From Erythrobacter sp. (lineage in GTDB: Bacteria; Pseudomonadota; Alphaproteobacteria; Sphingomonadales; Sphingomonadaceae), in assembly GCF_024305245.1 (NCBI RefSeq), contig NZ_JAMWYX010000005.1, forward strand, positions 1 through 64,000: DNA of 64,000 nt, in the 5' to 3' direction. Under the pieces are notes generated by a model. It did not search any database. It was not told the DNA's origin and saw nothing but the letters and a program-made list of their open reading frames with translations. Shown here piece after piece: positions 56,476 through 64,000 of this stretch; the stretch's first letter is position 1; every line of letters begins with the position of its first letter. The translations under genes and the position numbers were made by a program.

Positions 56476-57404
56476 ACCGCGTTGATCGGCAGCTTGAGAT
56501 AGGTGACGCCGTTTTCGTCGGCGGGCGGCAAGTGGCCTGCACGCATGTTGACCTGCACCGAAGGCAGGATCAGGCGCGGCATATCCAGCGTCGCATCGCG
56601 GGCTTCGCGCATTTGCACGAATTCATCTTCGGTGATGCCGTCATGGGCGTGGATATTGCCTTCGCGCTCAGCCGCGACGGTGGTTTCCCATACATATTGG
56701 CTACGGCCGTTGGGCAGGTAATCGTGGCACATGAACAGCCGGGTTTCGGGCGGCAGCGACAAGATGCGCCGCAGCGACCGGAACAGCTTGCGCGCATCCC
56801 CGCCGGGGAAATCGGCGCGCGCCGTGCCGTAATCGGGCATGAACATGGTGTCACCGGTGAACACTGCCTCGCCGACGACATAGGCGATGTCGGCAGGCGT
56901 GTGGCCCGGGACATGCATGACAGTGACCGGGACCTTGCCGATGGCGAAGGTATCGCCATCCTTGAACAAGGCATCGAACTGCGAACCGTCCCGCTCGAAC
57001 TCGGTGCCGGCGTTGAACAGCTTGCCGAACACGTTCTGCACTGTGGTGATCTCTGCACCGATTGCGATCTTGCCGCCCAGTTTGTCCTGCAGATAGGGCG
57101 CAGCCGAAAGGTGATCGGCGTGGGCATGGGTTTCCAGCAGCCAAACCACTTTCAGATTATGGGAATTGACGTAATCGATCACCTTGTCCGCTGATACCGT
57201 CGAGGTGCGTCCCGAACTGGGATCGAAATCGAGCACGGAGTCGACAACTGCCGCCTCCATCGTCGCCGGATCGTGCACAACGTACGTGACCGTGAAGGTC
57301 GCAGGGTCGAAGAAGCTCGCTATTTCAGGGCGGAGCGAGGCATCGGCGCGCGCCTGCTCGACCTGGGCAGTGGCCGCGTTCAGTACCGAATCAACTGCAC
57401 TCAT
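56472..57404 (-). CDS. MBL-fold persulfide dioxygenase-like protein (Blh/ETHE1 type)
   Basis: About 310 residues from the ATG at 57404 (GGAG upstream). Metal ligands: THAHADHL, HVPGHT, FTGDTMFMPDYGTARADF and MCHDY. The pattern LETHAHADHLSAAPYLQ with PDYGTARADFPGGDA is that of ETHE1/Blh persulfide dioxygenases, which convert glutathione persulfide to sulfite. It lacks the fused DUF442 domain, encoded three genes downstream. First gene of the minus-strand operon and divergent from the peroxiredoxin gene. Confidence 0.9.
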   Translation of the reverse strand: MSAVDSVLNAATAQVEQARADASLRPEIASFFDPATFTVTYVVHDPATMEAAVVDSVLDFDPSSGRTSTVSADKVIDYVNSHNLKVVWLLETHAHADHLSAAPYLQDKLGGKIAIGAEITTVQNVFGKLFNAGTEFERDGSQFDALFKDGDTFAIGKVPVTVMHVPGHTPADIAYVVGEAVFTGDTMFMPDYGTARADFPGGDARKLFRSLRRILSLPPETRLFMCHDYLPNGRSQYVWETTVAAEREGNIHAHDGITEDEFVQMREARDATLDMPRLILPSVQVNMRAGHLPPADENGVTYLKLPINAV

Positions 57405-57420
57405 GATAATTCTCCAATTG

Positions 57421-57445
57421 ATTACATAAACTGTGTATATGTATT
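57421..57445. promoter_or_regulatory. Candidate ArsR operator in the divergent promoter
   Basis: ATTACATA (57421-57428) and TATGTATT (57438-57445) are an inverted repeat matching in 7 of 8 positions around a 9-base centre. It is AT-rich and lies in the 74-base gap between the persulfide dioxygenase and peroxiredoxin genes. ArsR-family proteins bind such AT-rich dyads, and an ArsR gene is in the rightward operon. Confidence 0.5.
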
Positions 57446-57478
57446 GCAAAGCTGAAGTCAAGTGCTATGGAGTGCAGC

Positions 57479-58129
57479 ATGGACGAACAAACTACCCTCC
57501 CCGCCCCCTGCGCAGGATTGCGGATCGGCGACATCGCACCCGATTTCGAGGCGCGCAGCACCATCGGCCCGGTGCGCCTGTCGAATTATCGCAAGCGCTG
57601 GCTGGTGCTGTTCTCGCACCCGGCCGACTTCACACCGGTTTGCACCACCGAATTCGTCGCCCTTGCGCACGAGGCCGCGGCCTTCGAACAGCGCAATTGT
57701 GCACTGATGGCACTCTCGGTCGATAGCCTGTTTTCACATTTTGCGTGGTTGCGCATGATCCGCGACCGTTTCGCCGTCGAGGTGCGCTTCCCTATCGTCG
57801 AAGATCCGACGCTGGTGATCGGCCGCGCCTTCGGCATGGTCTCCGCGCAGGACAATGACAGCGCCACCGTGCGCACCACCTTCTTCATCGATCCCGCTGG
57901 GATCATCCGGGCGATGACCTGTTACCCCGCCAATCTCGGCCGATCGGTGCCTGAAATGCTTCGTATTCTCGACGGATTGCAGGCAATCGACGCGCGCGGC
58001 GCGCTCGCACCCGCCAATTGGCAGCCGGGAGAAGCAATGCTGAGCCCCCCTTCCCAAGACCTCGACGAGGTCTACGCAGCCACCGACATCACCGGCTGGT
58101 TCCTGCGCGATTCCGGAGGCGAGGCCTGA
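57479..58129 (+). CDS. Peroxiredoxin, 1-Cys (Prx6-like)
   Basis: About 216 residues from the ATG at 57479 (GGAG seven bases upstream); an ATG at 57467 is also in frame. FSHPADFTPVCTTEFVAL has the peroxidatic Cys in the PxxxTxxC context, and LRMIRDRFAVEVRFPIVEDPTLVIGRAFGMV with the C-terminal extension fits the Prx6 group. It reduces peroxides or persulfides. Stop-start overlap (TGATG) couples it to the ArsR gene. Confidence 0.9.
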   Translation: MDEQTTLPAPCAGLRIGDIAPDFEARSTIGPVRLSNYRKRWLVLFSHPADFTPVCTTEFVALAHEAAAFEQRNCALMALSVDSLFSHFAWLRMIRDRFAVEVRFPIVEDPTLVIGRAFGMVSAQDNDSATVRTTFFIDPAGIIRAMTCYPANLGRSVPEMLRILDGLQAIDARGALAPANWQPGEAMLSPPSQDLDEVYAATDITGWFLRDSGGEA

Positions 58130-58476
58130 TGCCCGAAGACGATCTGATCGAAGCTCTGAAGGCTCTGGCACATCCGCTCCGCTTCCGTATTCTCGCTGCG
58201 CTGGCCACAGGCGAACGCAACGTCGGGGAGATCGAACAGGTGACCGGCATCGGGCAGCCCGGCCTGTCGCAACAACTCGGCGTGCTGCGCAAGGCGCGGC
58301 TGGTCGACACGCGAAAAGAAGCCAAGCTGGTGTTCTACGCTGTCGACGCGGCGCAAGTCGGAATGGTGACCACCGCACTCGCCGCGCTAGCGCCGGGCAT
58401 TGCCGTCAGCGCCGAACCGCCCGCCTTGCTACGCACACCCGCCCCCGGAGTCGCCAATTTCGCGCGGATGTCCTGA
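58129..58476 (+). CDS. ArsR-family regulator lacking cysteines
   Basis: A 115-residue winged helix-turn-helix protein: LKALAHPLRFRILAALATGERNVGEIEQVTGIGQPGLSQQLGVLRKARLVDTRKEAKLVFYAV. In the reactive-sulfur sensors SqrR and BigR two cysteines form a polysulfide bridge; here there is no Cys in the protein at all, and the usual ELCVCDL metal box is replaced by NVGEIEQ. Sensing must use another mechanism. It is coupled to the peroxiredoxin gene and likely controls the divergent operon. Confidence 0.88.
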   Translation: MPEDDLIEALKALAHPLRFRILAALATGERNVGEIEQVTGIGQPGLSQQLGVLRKARLVDTRKEAKLVFYAVDAAQVGMVTTALAALAPGIAVSAEPPALLRTPAPGVANFARMS

Positions 58477-58706
58477 CCGCCCACTAGAAGCAACGGGCGC
58501 AAAATCACGTCCTGGCAGGACGCGGGCCGGGGGAAATTCACTCCGGGCTTTTCGCTGCTATACTCTTTTCTAAAGCCAGAACGCAAAACCCGGCCTATGG
58601 AGGCCGCAAATCGCCGGTCAGCCGGGAATCGAACCCTCTGATCGAAACGCGACTGCGCAATCCGCCGCGGTCCTGCGTGCCACTCACTTATCCTTAGGCT
58701 ATTGTC
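58477..58706 (+). other. Intergenic region/5' leader upstream of the RNA helicase gene, 230 bases
   Basis: A long stretch without a gene. It holds a 6-bp hairpin (CGGCCT at 58591-58596 with AGGCCG at 58601-58606, 4-base loop) and a further weaker repeat of CCGG elements. Long structured leaders are common for cold-induced DEAD-box helicase genes. No classical terminator for the ArsR operon is evident. Confidence 0.4.
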
Positions 58707-60494
58707 ATGAACTTTCCTCCCCTTCCCTCAACTATTGAAGCCGCCTTGACCGAGCGCGGCTATGCGGCGGCTACACAGGTACAAGGCGAAGTCCTGCAGG
58801 CTGAAGCCGCGGGCCGCGACCTGATCGTTTCGGCGCAGACAGGCTCGGGCAAGACGATCGCCTTCGGACTTGCGATGACCGAACAGCTGCTCGACGACGG
58901 CGGCAAGGTTCCCTTTTCCATCAAGCCGCTGGGTCTGGTGATCGCGCCGACGCGCGAGCTGGCGTTGCAGGTGAGCCGGGAACTGGCCTGGCTTTACGCC
59001 CGGACAGGTGCACGGATCGCGACCTGCGTTGGCGGGATGAACCCTTCGGAAGAACGCAAGGCCTTGCGGTCCGGTGCCACCATCGTGGTCGGCACGCCGG
59101 GCCGGTTGCGCGATCATCTCGAACGCGGCGCTCTCGACCTATCCGCGCTCGCCGCAGTCGTGCTGGACGAAGCGGATGAGATGCTCGACATGGGCTTCCG
59201 CGAGGAGCTCGAAGAAATCCTCGATGCGACGCCGGAGGGTCGCCGCACGTTGCTGTTTTCGGCCACCATCCCCCGCCCGATCGAAGTCCTCGCCCGCCGC
59301 TACCAGCGCGATGCACTGCGCATCGCCACCATCAGCGATCAACGCGGCCACGGCGATATCGCCTATCAGGCAGTCACGGTGTCCCCGCCGGAAATCGAGA
59401 ACGCGGTGGTCAACCTGTTGCGCTATCACGAGGCTGAAACGGCTATCCTGTTCTGCGCCACCCGCGAAAAGGTTCGCCACCTCCACGCAGTGCTGCAAGA
59501 GCGCGGCTTCGGGGTCGTCGCCTTGTCAGGCGAACATTCCCAGTCGGAACGCAACCAGGCGCTGCAGGCGCTGCGTGACCGGCGGGCACGGGTGTGCGTT
59601 GCCACCGATGTCGCCGCACGCGGGATCGACCTGCCCTCGCTCAGCCTCGTCATCCATGTCGAGGTGCCGCGCGATGCCGAGGCCTTGCAGCACCGTTCGG
59701 GCCGGACTGGTCGTGCCGGGAAAAAGGGCACCGCTGTTCTGATCGTGCCGTTCTCGCGGCGCAGGCAGGTGGAAGCGATGCTGGGGCGCGCCAAGATCGA
59801 GGCGGAATGGACCGACGCGCCCGACCGTGAATCGATCAAAATAAAGGACCGTGAGCGCCTGCTGGAAAAGCTGCTGCAGCCCATCACGGTGGACGACGGC
59901 GACCGCGATCTGGCAGAGCGCTTGCTGGCCGAACGCACGCCGCAGGAAATCGCCGCCATGCTGGTGCAGGCGCATCGTTCCAAGCTGCCGGAACCCGAAG
60001 ACCTGATGGCCAACACACCCGAAGCGCGGCGCGAGGCGCAGAAGGAACGCCACCGTGCAGGGTTCGAGGACACGGTCTGGTTCCGGATGGATCTTGGCCG
60101 CCGCCAGAACGCCGATCCGCGCTGGGTGCTGCCCTTGCTCTGCCGCCGGGGTCACATCACCCGCAACGAAATCGGTGCGATCCGCATCGGCCAGAACGAA
60201 ACCTTCTTCCAGATCCCGCGTCCGATCGCCGACAAGTTTGCCGATGCCGCTGCACGAACAGCAATCAGCGAAGGCGATGAAGAGCCGGTCACCATTGAAC
60301 GCTCCGAAAGCGGACCGCGCGATGTCGCCCGGGTCAATCGGAAGGCATCCCATTCACGCGACAACGCCAATGCGCCGCGCGTGAACCCCAAGCCCCGCTT
60401 CAACAAGTTCGACAAGAACAAGAAGCGGGAAAAAGGGGCCAATCCGACGAAGCCGTACAAGGGTGGCAAGCCGTCGCCACAGGGCAAGACCTGA
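58707..60494 (+). CDS. DEAD-box RNA helicase, DeaD/DbpA-like
   Basis: A 595-residue ATP-dependent RNA helicase. Motifs: SAQTGSGKT (Walker A), APTRELALQVSRE, VVGTPGRL, VLDEADEMLD (DEAD), LFSATIP (SAT), ATDVAARGIDLP, HRSGRTGRAGKKG. After the helicase core come a linker, a C-terminal RNA-binding domain (DTVWFRMDLGRRQNADPRWVLPLLCRRGHI) of the DbpA type and a basic tail rich in Lys/Asn. Likely acts in ribosome assembly or mRNA decay, particularly in the cold. Confidence 0.92.
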   Translation: MNFPPLPSTIEAALTERGYAAATQVQGEVLQAEAAGRDLIVSAQTGSGKTIAFGLAMTEQLLDDGGKVPFSIKPLGLVIAPTRELALQVSRELAWLYARTGARIATCVGGMNPSEERKALRSGATIVVGTPGRLRDHLERGALDLSALAAVVLDEADEMLDMGFREELEEILDATPEGRRTLLFSATIPRPIEVLARRYQRDALRIATISDQRGHGDIAYQAVTVSPPEIENAVVNLLRYHEAETAILFCATREKVRHLHAVLQERGFGVVALSGEHSQSERNQALQALRDRRARVCVATDVAARGIDLPSLSLVIHVEVPRDAEALQHRSGRTGRAGKKGTAVLIVPFSRRRQVEAMLGRAKIEAEWTDAPDRESIKIKDRERLLEKLLQPITVDDGDRDLAERLLAERTPQEIAAMLVQAHRSKLPEPEDLMANTPEARREAQKERHRAGFEDTVWFRMDLGRRQNADPRWVLPLLCRRGHITRNEIGAIRIGQNETFFQIPRPIADKFADAAARTAISEGDEEPVTIERSESGPRDVARVNRKASHSRDNANAPRVNPKPRFNKFDKNKKREKGANPTKPYKGGKPSPQGKT

Positions 60495-60789
60495 CGCCAT
60501 TGCCATCGGCTCACCAGTGACGGGTGGATAACGCCTGTCGGATCGTGACTTCGCCGTGCCCCAGCGTTCGGGCTAGGGCTGCGTCTTGGCATACAGTTGT
60601 TGTTTCGCCGCCTTTGCCGGGCGGCCATATCACTGTGCGGGTTTGCCCCGAATTTCGACCTCGCAACCGGCCCTGTCGCCACAGCCACGCATCTGCGTCC
60701 GTTGCCGTAAAAAGGGGTTTTGCGGTGACCTGACCGCCTGTGAGCGCCTAACCGGTGGAACATTCCGCCTGATGGCCTGTTGAATTTTC
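60495..60789. other. Intergenic region, 295 bases
   Basis: No convincing gene or RNA. Small hairpins (for instance GCGGT/ACCGC at about 60723-60738) without T tracts are the only structures seen. It presumably holds the promoter of the glgE-treS operon. Confidence 0.4.
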
Positions 60790-63700
60790 ATGGGTGAAAA
60801 AAGACGAACAGCGAGCATATCTTCCAAGAAATCCAGGACAGGGGGTCTTAGCCTCTGTTCCTTTGACCGAAACCCGTCCAGTTTTGAAATCGATAATGTT
60901 CAGAGTTCCGGCTTTGACGGTGTTCTTATTTCGATCGACGCGGAACACGATGACGCGATACTTACTAACTTCGATCAATATAGTGGTAAGGTCATCCTAA
61001 GGCTTCCCATTGACAGGTTTGCCGCAGATGATGAACTTGTCGCCTTGCATCCGGAATATTTCGCCATTCGGCGCGATGCGAGTGCGGAGGAGGTGCTTGA
61101 TCCGCGTCGGCCTGCCCCGGCAACGGGTGAAGCTCGCGCGCGATTGCGGGTTGTTACGCTGGAGCATGAAGTAGGTCGCCGGATTGCCGACCGGCTTCAC
61201 GCGCTTGTCGATCAGGGCGCCGCAGGGTTCGTTTTCGACGGACTCGAAGCGAGCGCCGCGCCATTTCTGCGCAAGCTCCTGCCCGAACTGCGCAAACGGC
61301 ACGCGGACCTGACGCTGGTAGCGGCGACCCCCGGCCTTTCGCGCGAGGATGCAGTGGAAGTAGCCGGCTGCGGGTTTGACTATTGCCTCTCGTCCTTCGG
61401 CTGGTGGGATATGAAAGCGCGCTGGCTGGTGGAGGAACACCGGACCCTCGCCCCCATCTGCCCGTTGCTTGCCGAAATAACGCCTGCCGCTGCAAGCCGG
61501 GCGAGTGACCCTGCCGCCGCCCATGCGCTGCTTGCTGCGGCGCGTTTCACGGGCACAGGCGTGATCGTGCCGGGCGATTTTGCCGCGCGTTTGAAAGACC
61601 ACGCTGGCCCGGATGCGCTCGGCGAACGGAGCATCCCGCAGGGCGGTATCGAATTCCTGACCTCGGTCGGCGCGCCAGTTACCGGGCTGGTGCATTATGA
61701 TAGCTTGGCCGAGCGCGATGCCCGGTGGGCGATGGTGCTGCTGCTCAACCCGACAGGCGAGCCGCAGGCTGTCCCCGCAACCCTGCTCGACGGACAACAC
61801 CTGCGTCTATCCAGAAAACCCGGAGGCGGCGACGCGCTCGCAGTGCTTGCCCCCCACGAAGCGCGGCTGATCGAGCTCGAAAATCCGCGCGCCATCAATT
61901 CCAAGCCGCGCGGCTCCAGAAAGGCGGCGACTTCCGCGGCCACGCTCCCCCGCATCGTGATCGAGAACCTCGCCCCTTCGGTCGCGGGCGGCCCGTTCGC
62001 AGTCAAATGCGTGGTTGGCGAACGGATCGACGTGTCCGCCCACATCTACGCCGACGGCCATGAGAAGATCGGCGCACGCCTGTTGTGGCGGGCCGAGGAC
62101 GAGAAAGAATGGCGCGCCGTTCCGATGCTCGAGGAGAGCAACGACGAGTGGTTCGCCGCCTTCGCCCCCGAACGGGTCGGCCGGCATGAATACACCGTCG
62201 AGGCATGGGACGACCGTTTCGGCTATTTTCGCGAGAGCATCGGCAAGAAAGTCGAAGCAGGTGTGGCCCAGCCGGTCGAATTCGAGGAGGGCCGACTATT
62301 TCTCAAGGACGCGCGCGACCGCGCCGATGCGGGCCATAGGGACATATTGGAACAGGCGCTGGGCCAGCTCGCGCAGGCTGGAGACGACCGCGACCGCCGC
62401 GACGTCTTCACCGATCCCGCCGTCATCGAGGCAATGGAAGCACTGGACCCGCACCACCACCGCGCCATAGCGGCTCCGGTGCTGGTCGATGCCGAACGCC
62501 GCGAGGCGGGGTTCTCAAGCTGGTACGAACTCTTCCCCCGCTCGATGACCGACGACAAAACACGGCACGGCACGCTGAGGAACGTGATCGACCATCTGCC
62601 GCGCGTCGCCGCGATGGGGTTCGACACGCTGTATTTCCCGCCGATCCACCCGATCGGAACGATCAATCGCAAGGGACCGAACAACACGCTGACGCCTGAA
62701 GATGGCGATCCGGGCAGCCCCTATGCCATCGGCAGCGCTGAAGGCGGGCATGACGCGATCCATTCCGAACTTGGCACGTTCGAAGATTTCCGCGCGCTCG
62801 TTTCCGCAGCAAAGGACCACGGACTGGAGATCGCGCTCGATTTCGCGATCCAGTGTTCGCCCGACCATCCGTGGCTGAAGGAGCACCCCGGCTGGTTCGC
62901 GTGGCGCCCTGACGGCAGCATGAAATACGCCGAAAACCCGCCCAAGAAGTATCAGGACATCGTCAATGTCGATTTCTATAGGCCCGATGCCGTGCCGGAC
63001 CTGTGGCTCGCGCTGCGCGATGTTGTGCTGCTGTGGGTGAGCGAGGGCGTGAAGGTGTTCCGCGTCGATAATCCGCACACCAAACCCTTCGCATTCTGGG
63101 AATGGATGATCCGCGAAGTGCGCGCCGCCCACCCCGAGGTGATCTTCCTTTCCGAAGCCTTTACCCGCCCCAAGGTGATGTATCGGCTCGCCAAGATCGG
63201 GTTTTCGCAGAGCTACACCTATTTCACCTGGCGCAATTCCAAGGCGGAGTTGACCGAATATATCGAGGAGTTGACACAGGAAGCGCCGAAAGATTTCTTC
63301 CGCCCGCATTTCTTCGTCAACACGCCCGACATCAACCCTGTATTCTTGCAAACCGGCGGGCGGCCAGCGCATCGCATTCGTGCCGTGCTGGCGGCGACGT
63401 TGTCTGGCCTGTGGGGCGTCTATTCCGGGTTCGAGCTATGCGATGCCGCGCCGCTGCCGGGGCGCGAGGAATATGCCGATTCCGAGAAATACGAAATCCG
63501 GCCGCGCAATTGGCGCGCGCCGGGCGACATTGTCGAGGACGTGACCCTGCTCAACCGCCTGCGCCGTTCGCACCCGGCGTTGCAGACGCATCGCAACACG
63601 ATCTTTCTGCCCGCGCATAACGATAACATCATCTATTACGCCAAGCCCGCGCCCGATGGCGACGAGATGATCCTGGTCGCGGTCAATCTCGATCCGCACG

Positions 63701-63891
63701 GCGCGCATGGTTGCGAATTCGAGGTGCCCTTGTGGAAGCTCGGCCTGCCCGATGATGGCGAAGTCGCGGTCGAGGATCTTGCAAGCGGTGCAAGCTTCCG
63801 CTGGCAGGGCAAGGTCCAGTCGCTCCACCTGACGCCCGATGACCCCTACCGTATCTGGCGCATCGCCCCTGAAGGAGGCGCGCATGGTTGA
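60790..63891 (+). CDS. glgE: Alpha-1,4-glucan:maltose-1-phosphate maltosyltransferase GlgE with an N-terminal extension
   Basis: A 1033-residue protein. From about residue 395 it is GlgE: an immunoglobulin-like N-domain (RIVIENLAPSVAGGPFAVKC, ADGHEKIGARLLW), then the catalytic barrel with FRVDNPHTKPFAFWEWMI (nucleophile D760), IFLSEAFTRPKVMY (acid/base E789) and FVNTPDINP. It extends alpha-glucan with maltose-1-phosphate. The first ~390 residues are extra, with GH13-like pieces (GFDGVLISID, DELVALHPEYFAI) but no catalytic triad. The first ~75 codons are more AT-rich and the start is uncertain; no ribosome binding site is clear. Confidence 0.9.
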   Translation: MGEKRRTASISSKKSRTGGLSLCSFDRNPSSFEIDNVQSSGFDGVLISIDAEHDDAILTNFDQYSGKVILRLPIDRFAADDELVALHPEYFAIRRDASAEEVLDPRRPAPATGEARARLRVVTLEHEVGRRIADRLHALVDQGAAGFVFDGLEASAAPFLRKLLPELRKRHADLTLVAATPGLSREDAVEVAGCGFDYCLSSFGWWDMKARWLVEEHRTLAPICPLLAEITPAAASRASDPAAAHALLAAARFTGTGVIVPGDFAARLKDHAGPDALGERSIPQGGIEFLTSVGAPVTGLVHYDSLAERDARWAMVLLLNPTGEPQAVPATLLDGQHLRLSRKPGGGDALAVLAPHEARLIELENPRAINSKPRGSRKAATSAATLPRIVIENLAPSVAGGPFAVKCVVGERIDVSAHIYADGHEKIGARLLWRAEDEKEWRAVPMLEESNDEWFAAFAPERVGRHEYTVEAWDDRFGYFRESIGKKVEAGVAQPVEFEEGRLFLKDARDRADAGHRDILEQALGQLAQAGDDRDRRDVFTDPAVIEAMEALDPHHHRAIAAPVLVDAERREAGFSSWYELFPRSMTDDKTRHGTLRNVIDHLPRVAAMGFDTLYFPPIHPIGTINRKGPNNTLTPEDGDPGSPYAIGSAEGGHDAIHSELGTFEDFRALVSAAKDHGLEIALDFAIQCSPDHPWLKEHPGWFAWRPDGSMKYAENPPKKYQDIVNVDFYRPDAVPDLWLALRDVVLLWVSEGVKVFRVDNPHTKPFAFWEWMIREVRAAHPEVIFLSEAFTRPKVMYRLAKIGFSQSYTYFTWRNSKAELTEYIEELTQEAPKDFFRPHFFVNTPDINPVFLQTGGRPAHRIRAVLAATLSGLWGVYSGFELCDAAPLPGREEYADSEKYEIRPRNWRAPGDIVEDVTLLNRLRRSHPALQTHRNTIFLPAHNDNIIYYAKPAPDGDEMILVAVNLDPHGAHGCEFEVPLWKLGLPDDGEVAVEDLASGASFRWQGKVQSLHLTPDDPYRIWRIAPEGGAHG

Positions 63892-64000
63892 GACTGCTCT
63901 CCGGCTGCCGTTTGAAGACACGAACCTGGACCCCTCGTGGTACAAGGACGCCGTCATCTATCAGCTTCACGTCAAGAGCTTCTTCGATGCCAATAATGAC
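63884..64000 (+). CDS. treS: Trehalose synthase TreS, 5' part cut by the window end
   Basis: Begins at the ATG at 63884 with GGAGG upstream and overlaps the glgE stop by 8 bases. The 39 codons present include PSWYKDAVIYQLHVKSFFDANND, the standard start of the TreS barrel (WYKDAVIYxLHVRxFxDxN). It interconverts maltose and trehalose and, with maltokinase, supplies maltose-1-phosphate to GlgE. The rest lies outside the window. Confidence 0.9.
   Translation, partial: MVETALRLPFEDTNLDPSWYKDAVIYQLHVKSFFDANND

Noticed and set aside
58621-58648. tRNA T-arm-like sequence on the minus strand (GGTTCGATTCC)
   Set aside because: The flanking bases form only three of five T-stem pairs and no acceptor, D or anticodon arms can be found; probably coincidence.
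60794-61000. Alternative frame start for the glgE region
   Set aside because: It ends after 68 codons, whereas the other frame joins smoothly to the glgE coding region; a frameshift is not required to explain the sequence.

Overview
The window is 64 kb of dense, GC-rich chromosomal DNA from an alphaproteobacterium, most probably a sphingomonad of the Erythrobacteraceae type. Supporting signs are a Mic60/mitofilin-like gene beside hemD-hemC, a large TonB-dependent receptor, a bacterial alternative oxidase, and a wide mix of ATG, GTG and TTG starts with ATGA/TGATG stop-start overlaps. The assignment rests on gene content and order only. I see no rRNA, tRNA, prophage, IS element or CRISPR array. 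The first 18 bases are a sequencing-library adapter, so the contig begins artificially.

0-8.6 kb: two TPM-domain genes (the first cut off), a NUDIX hydrolase, an SDR, a minus-strand set of two 37-residue membrane peptides plus PspC, recF, then the tesA/ybbA/ybbP-like group and an RDD protein. 8.7-16.9 kb: a TonB-dependent receptor, typA, a proline symporter-like gene, an extensin-like lipoprotein and a LuxR-type regulator with a degenerate receiver. 17-21.1 kb: a four-gene minus-strand operon of circularly permuted ATP-grasp, alpha-E, transglutaminase and Anbu proteasome homologue, a poorly understood peptide-modification/proteolysis system.

21.2-31.7 kb: a lipase-like hydrolase, tandem DUF3617 genes (one an EF-hand lipoprotein), uvrB, a higBA toxin-antitoxin pair, a secreted S10 peptidase, a DsbD-family protein and a UbiH-family hydroxylase. 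31.7-44.1 kb: mic60-like, hemD and hemC, divergent from tsaD-gpsA-flippase; a vWA lipoprotein; a membrane-anchored helix-hairpin-helix protein; a single-domain response regulator; glutaryl-CoA dehydrogenase; and maiA-fahA-like genes for the end of tyrosine/homogentisate breakdown.

44.1-58.5 kb is the most coherent region. It holds a quinol alternative oxidase beside alanine dehydrogenase, and a long minus-strand run of persulfide dioxygenase-like MBL, two YeeE/YedE sulfur-compound transporters, a DUF442 sulfurtransferase-like protein, a type II sulfide:quinone-oxidoreductase-like flavoprotein, SulP, and a cyanide-insensitive-type cytochrome bd operon (cydA-cydB-DUF2474-DCC). A peroxiredoxin-ArsR pair diverges from it. 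Together they suggest reactive-sulfur detoxification coupled through quinone to oxidases that tolerate sulfide and cyanide. Two features are unusual: the flavoprotein lacks one expected catalytic cysteine, and the ArsR regulator has no cysteine at all.

58.7-64 kb: a DeaD/DbpA-like RNA helicase behind a long leader, then glgE with a roughly 390-residue N-terminal extension overlapping the start of treS, the GlgE alpha-glucan/trehalose pathway, which runs off the window.
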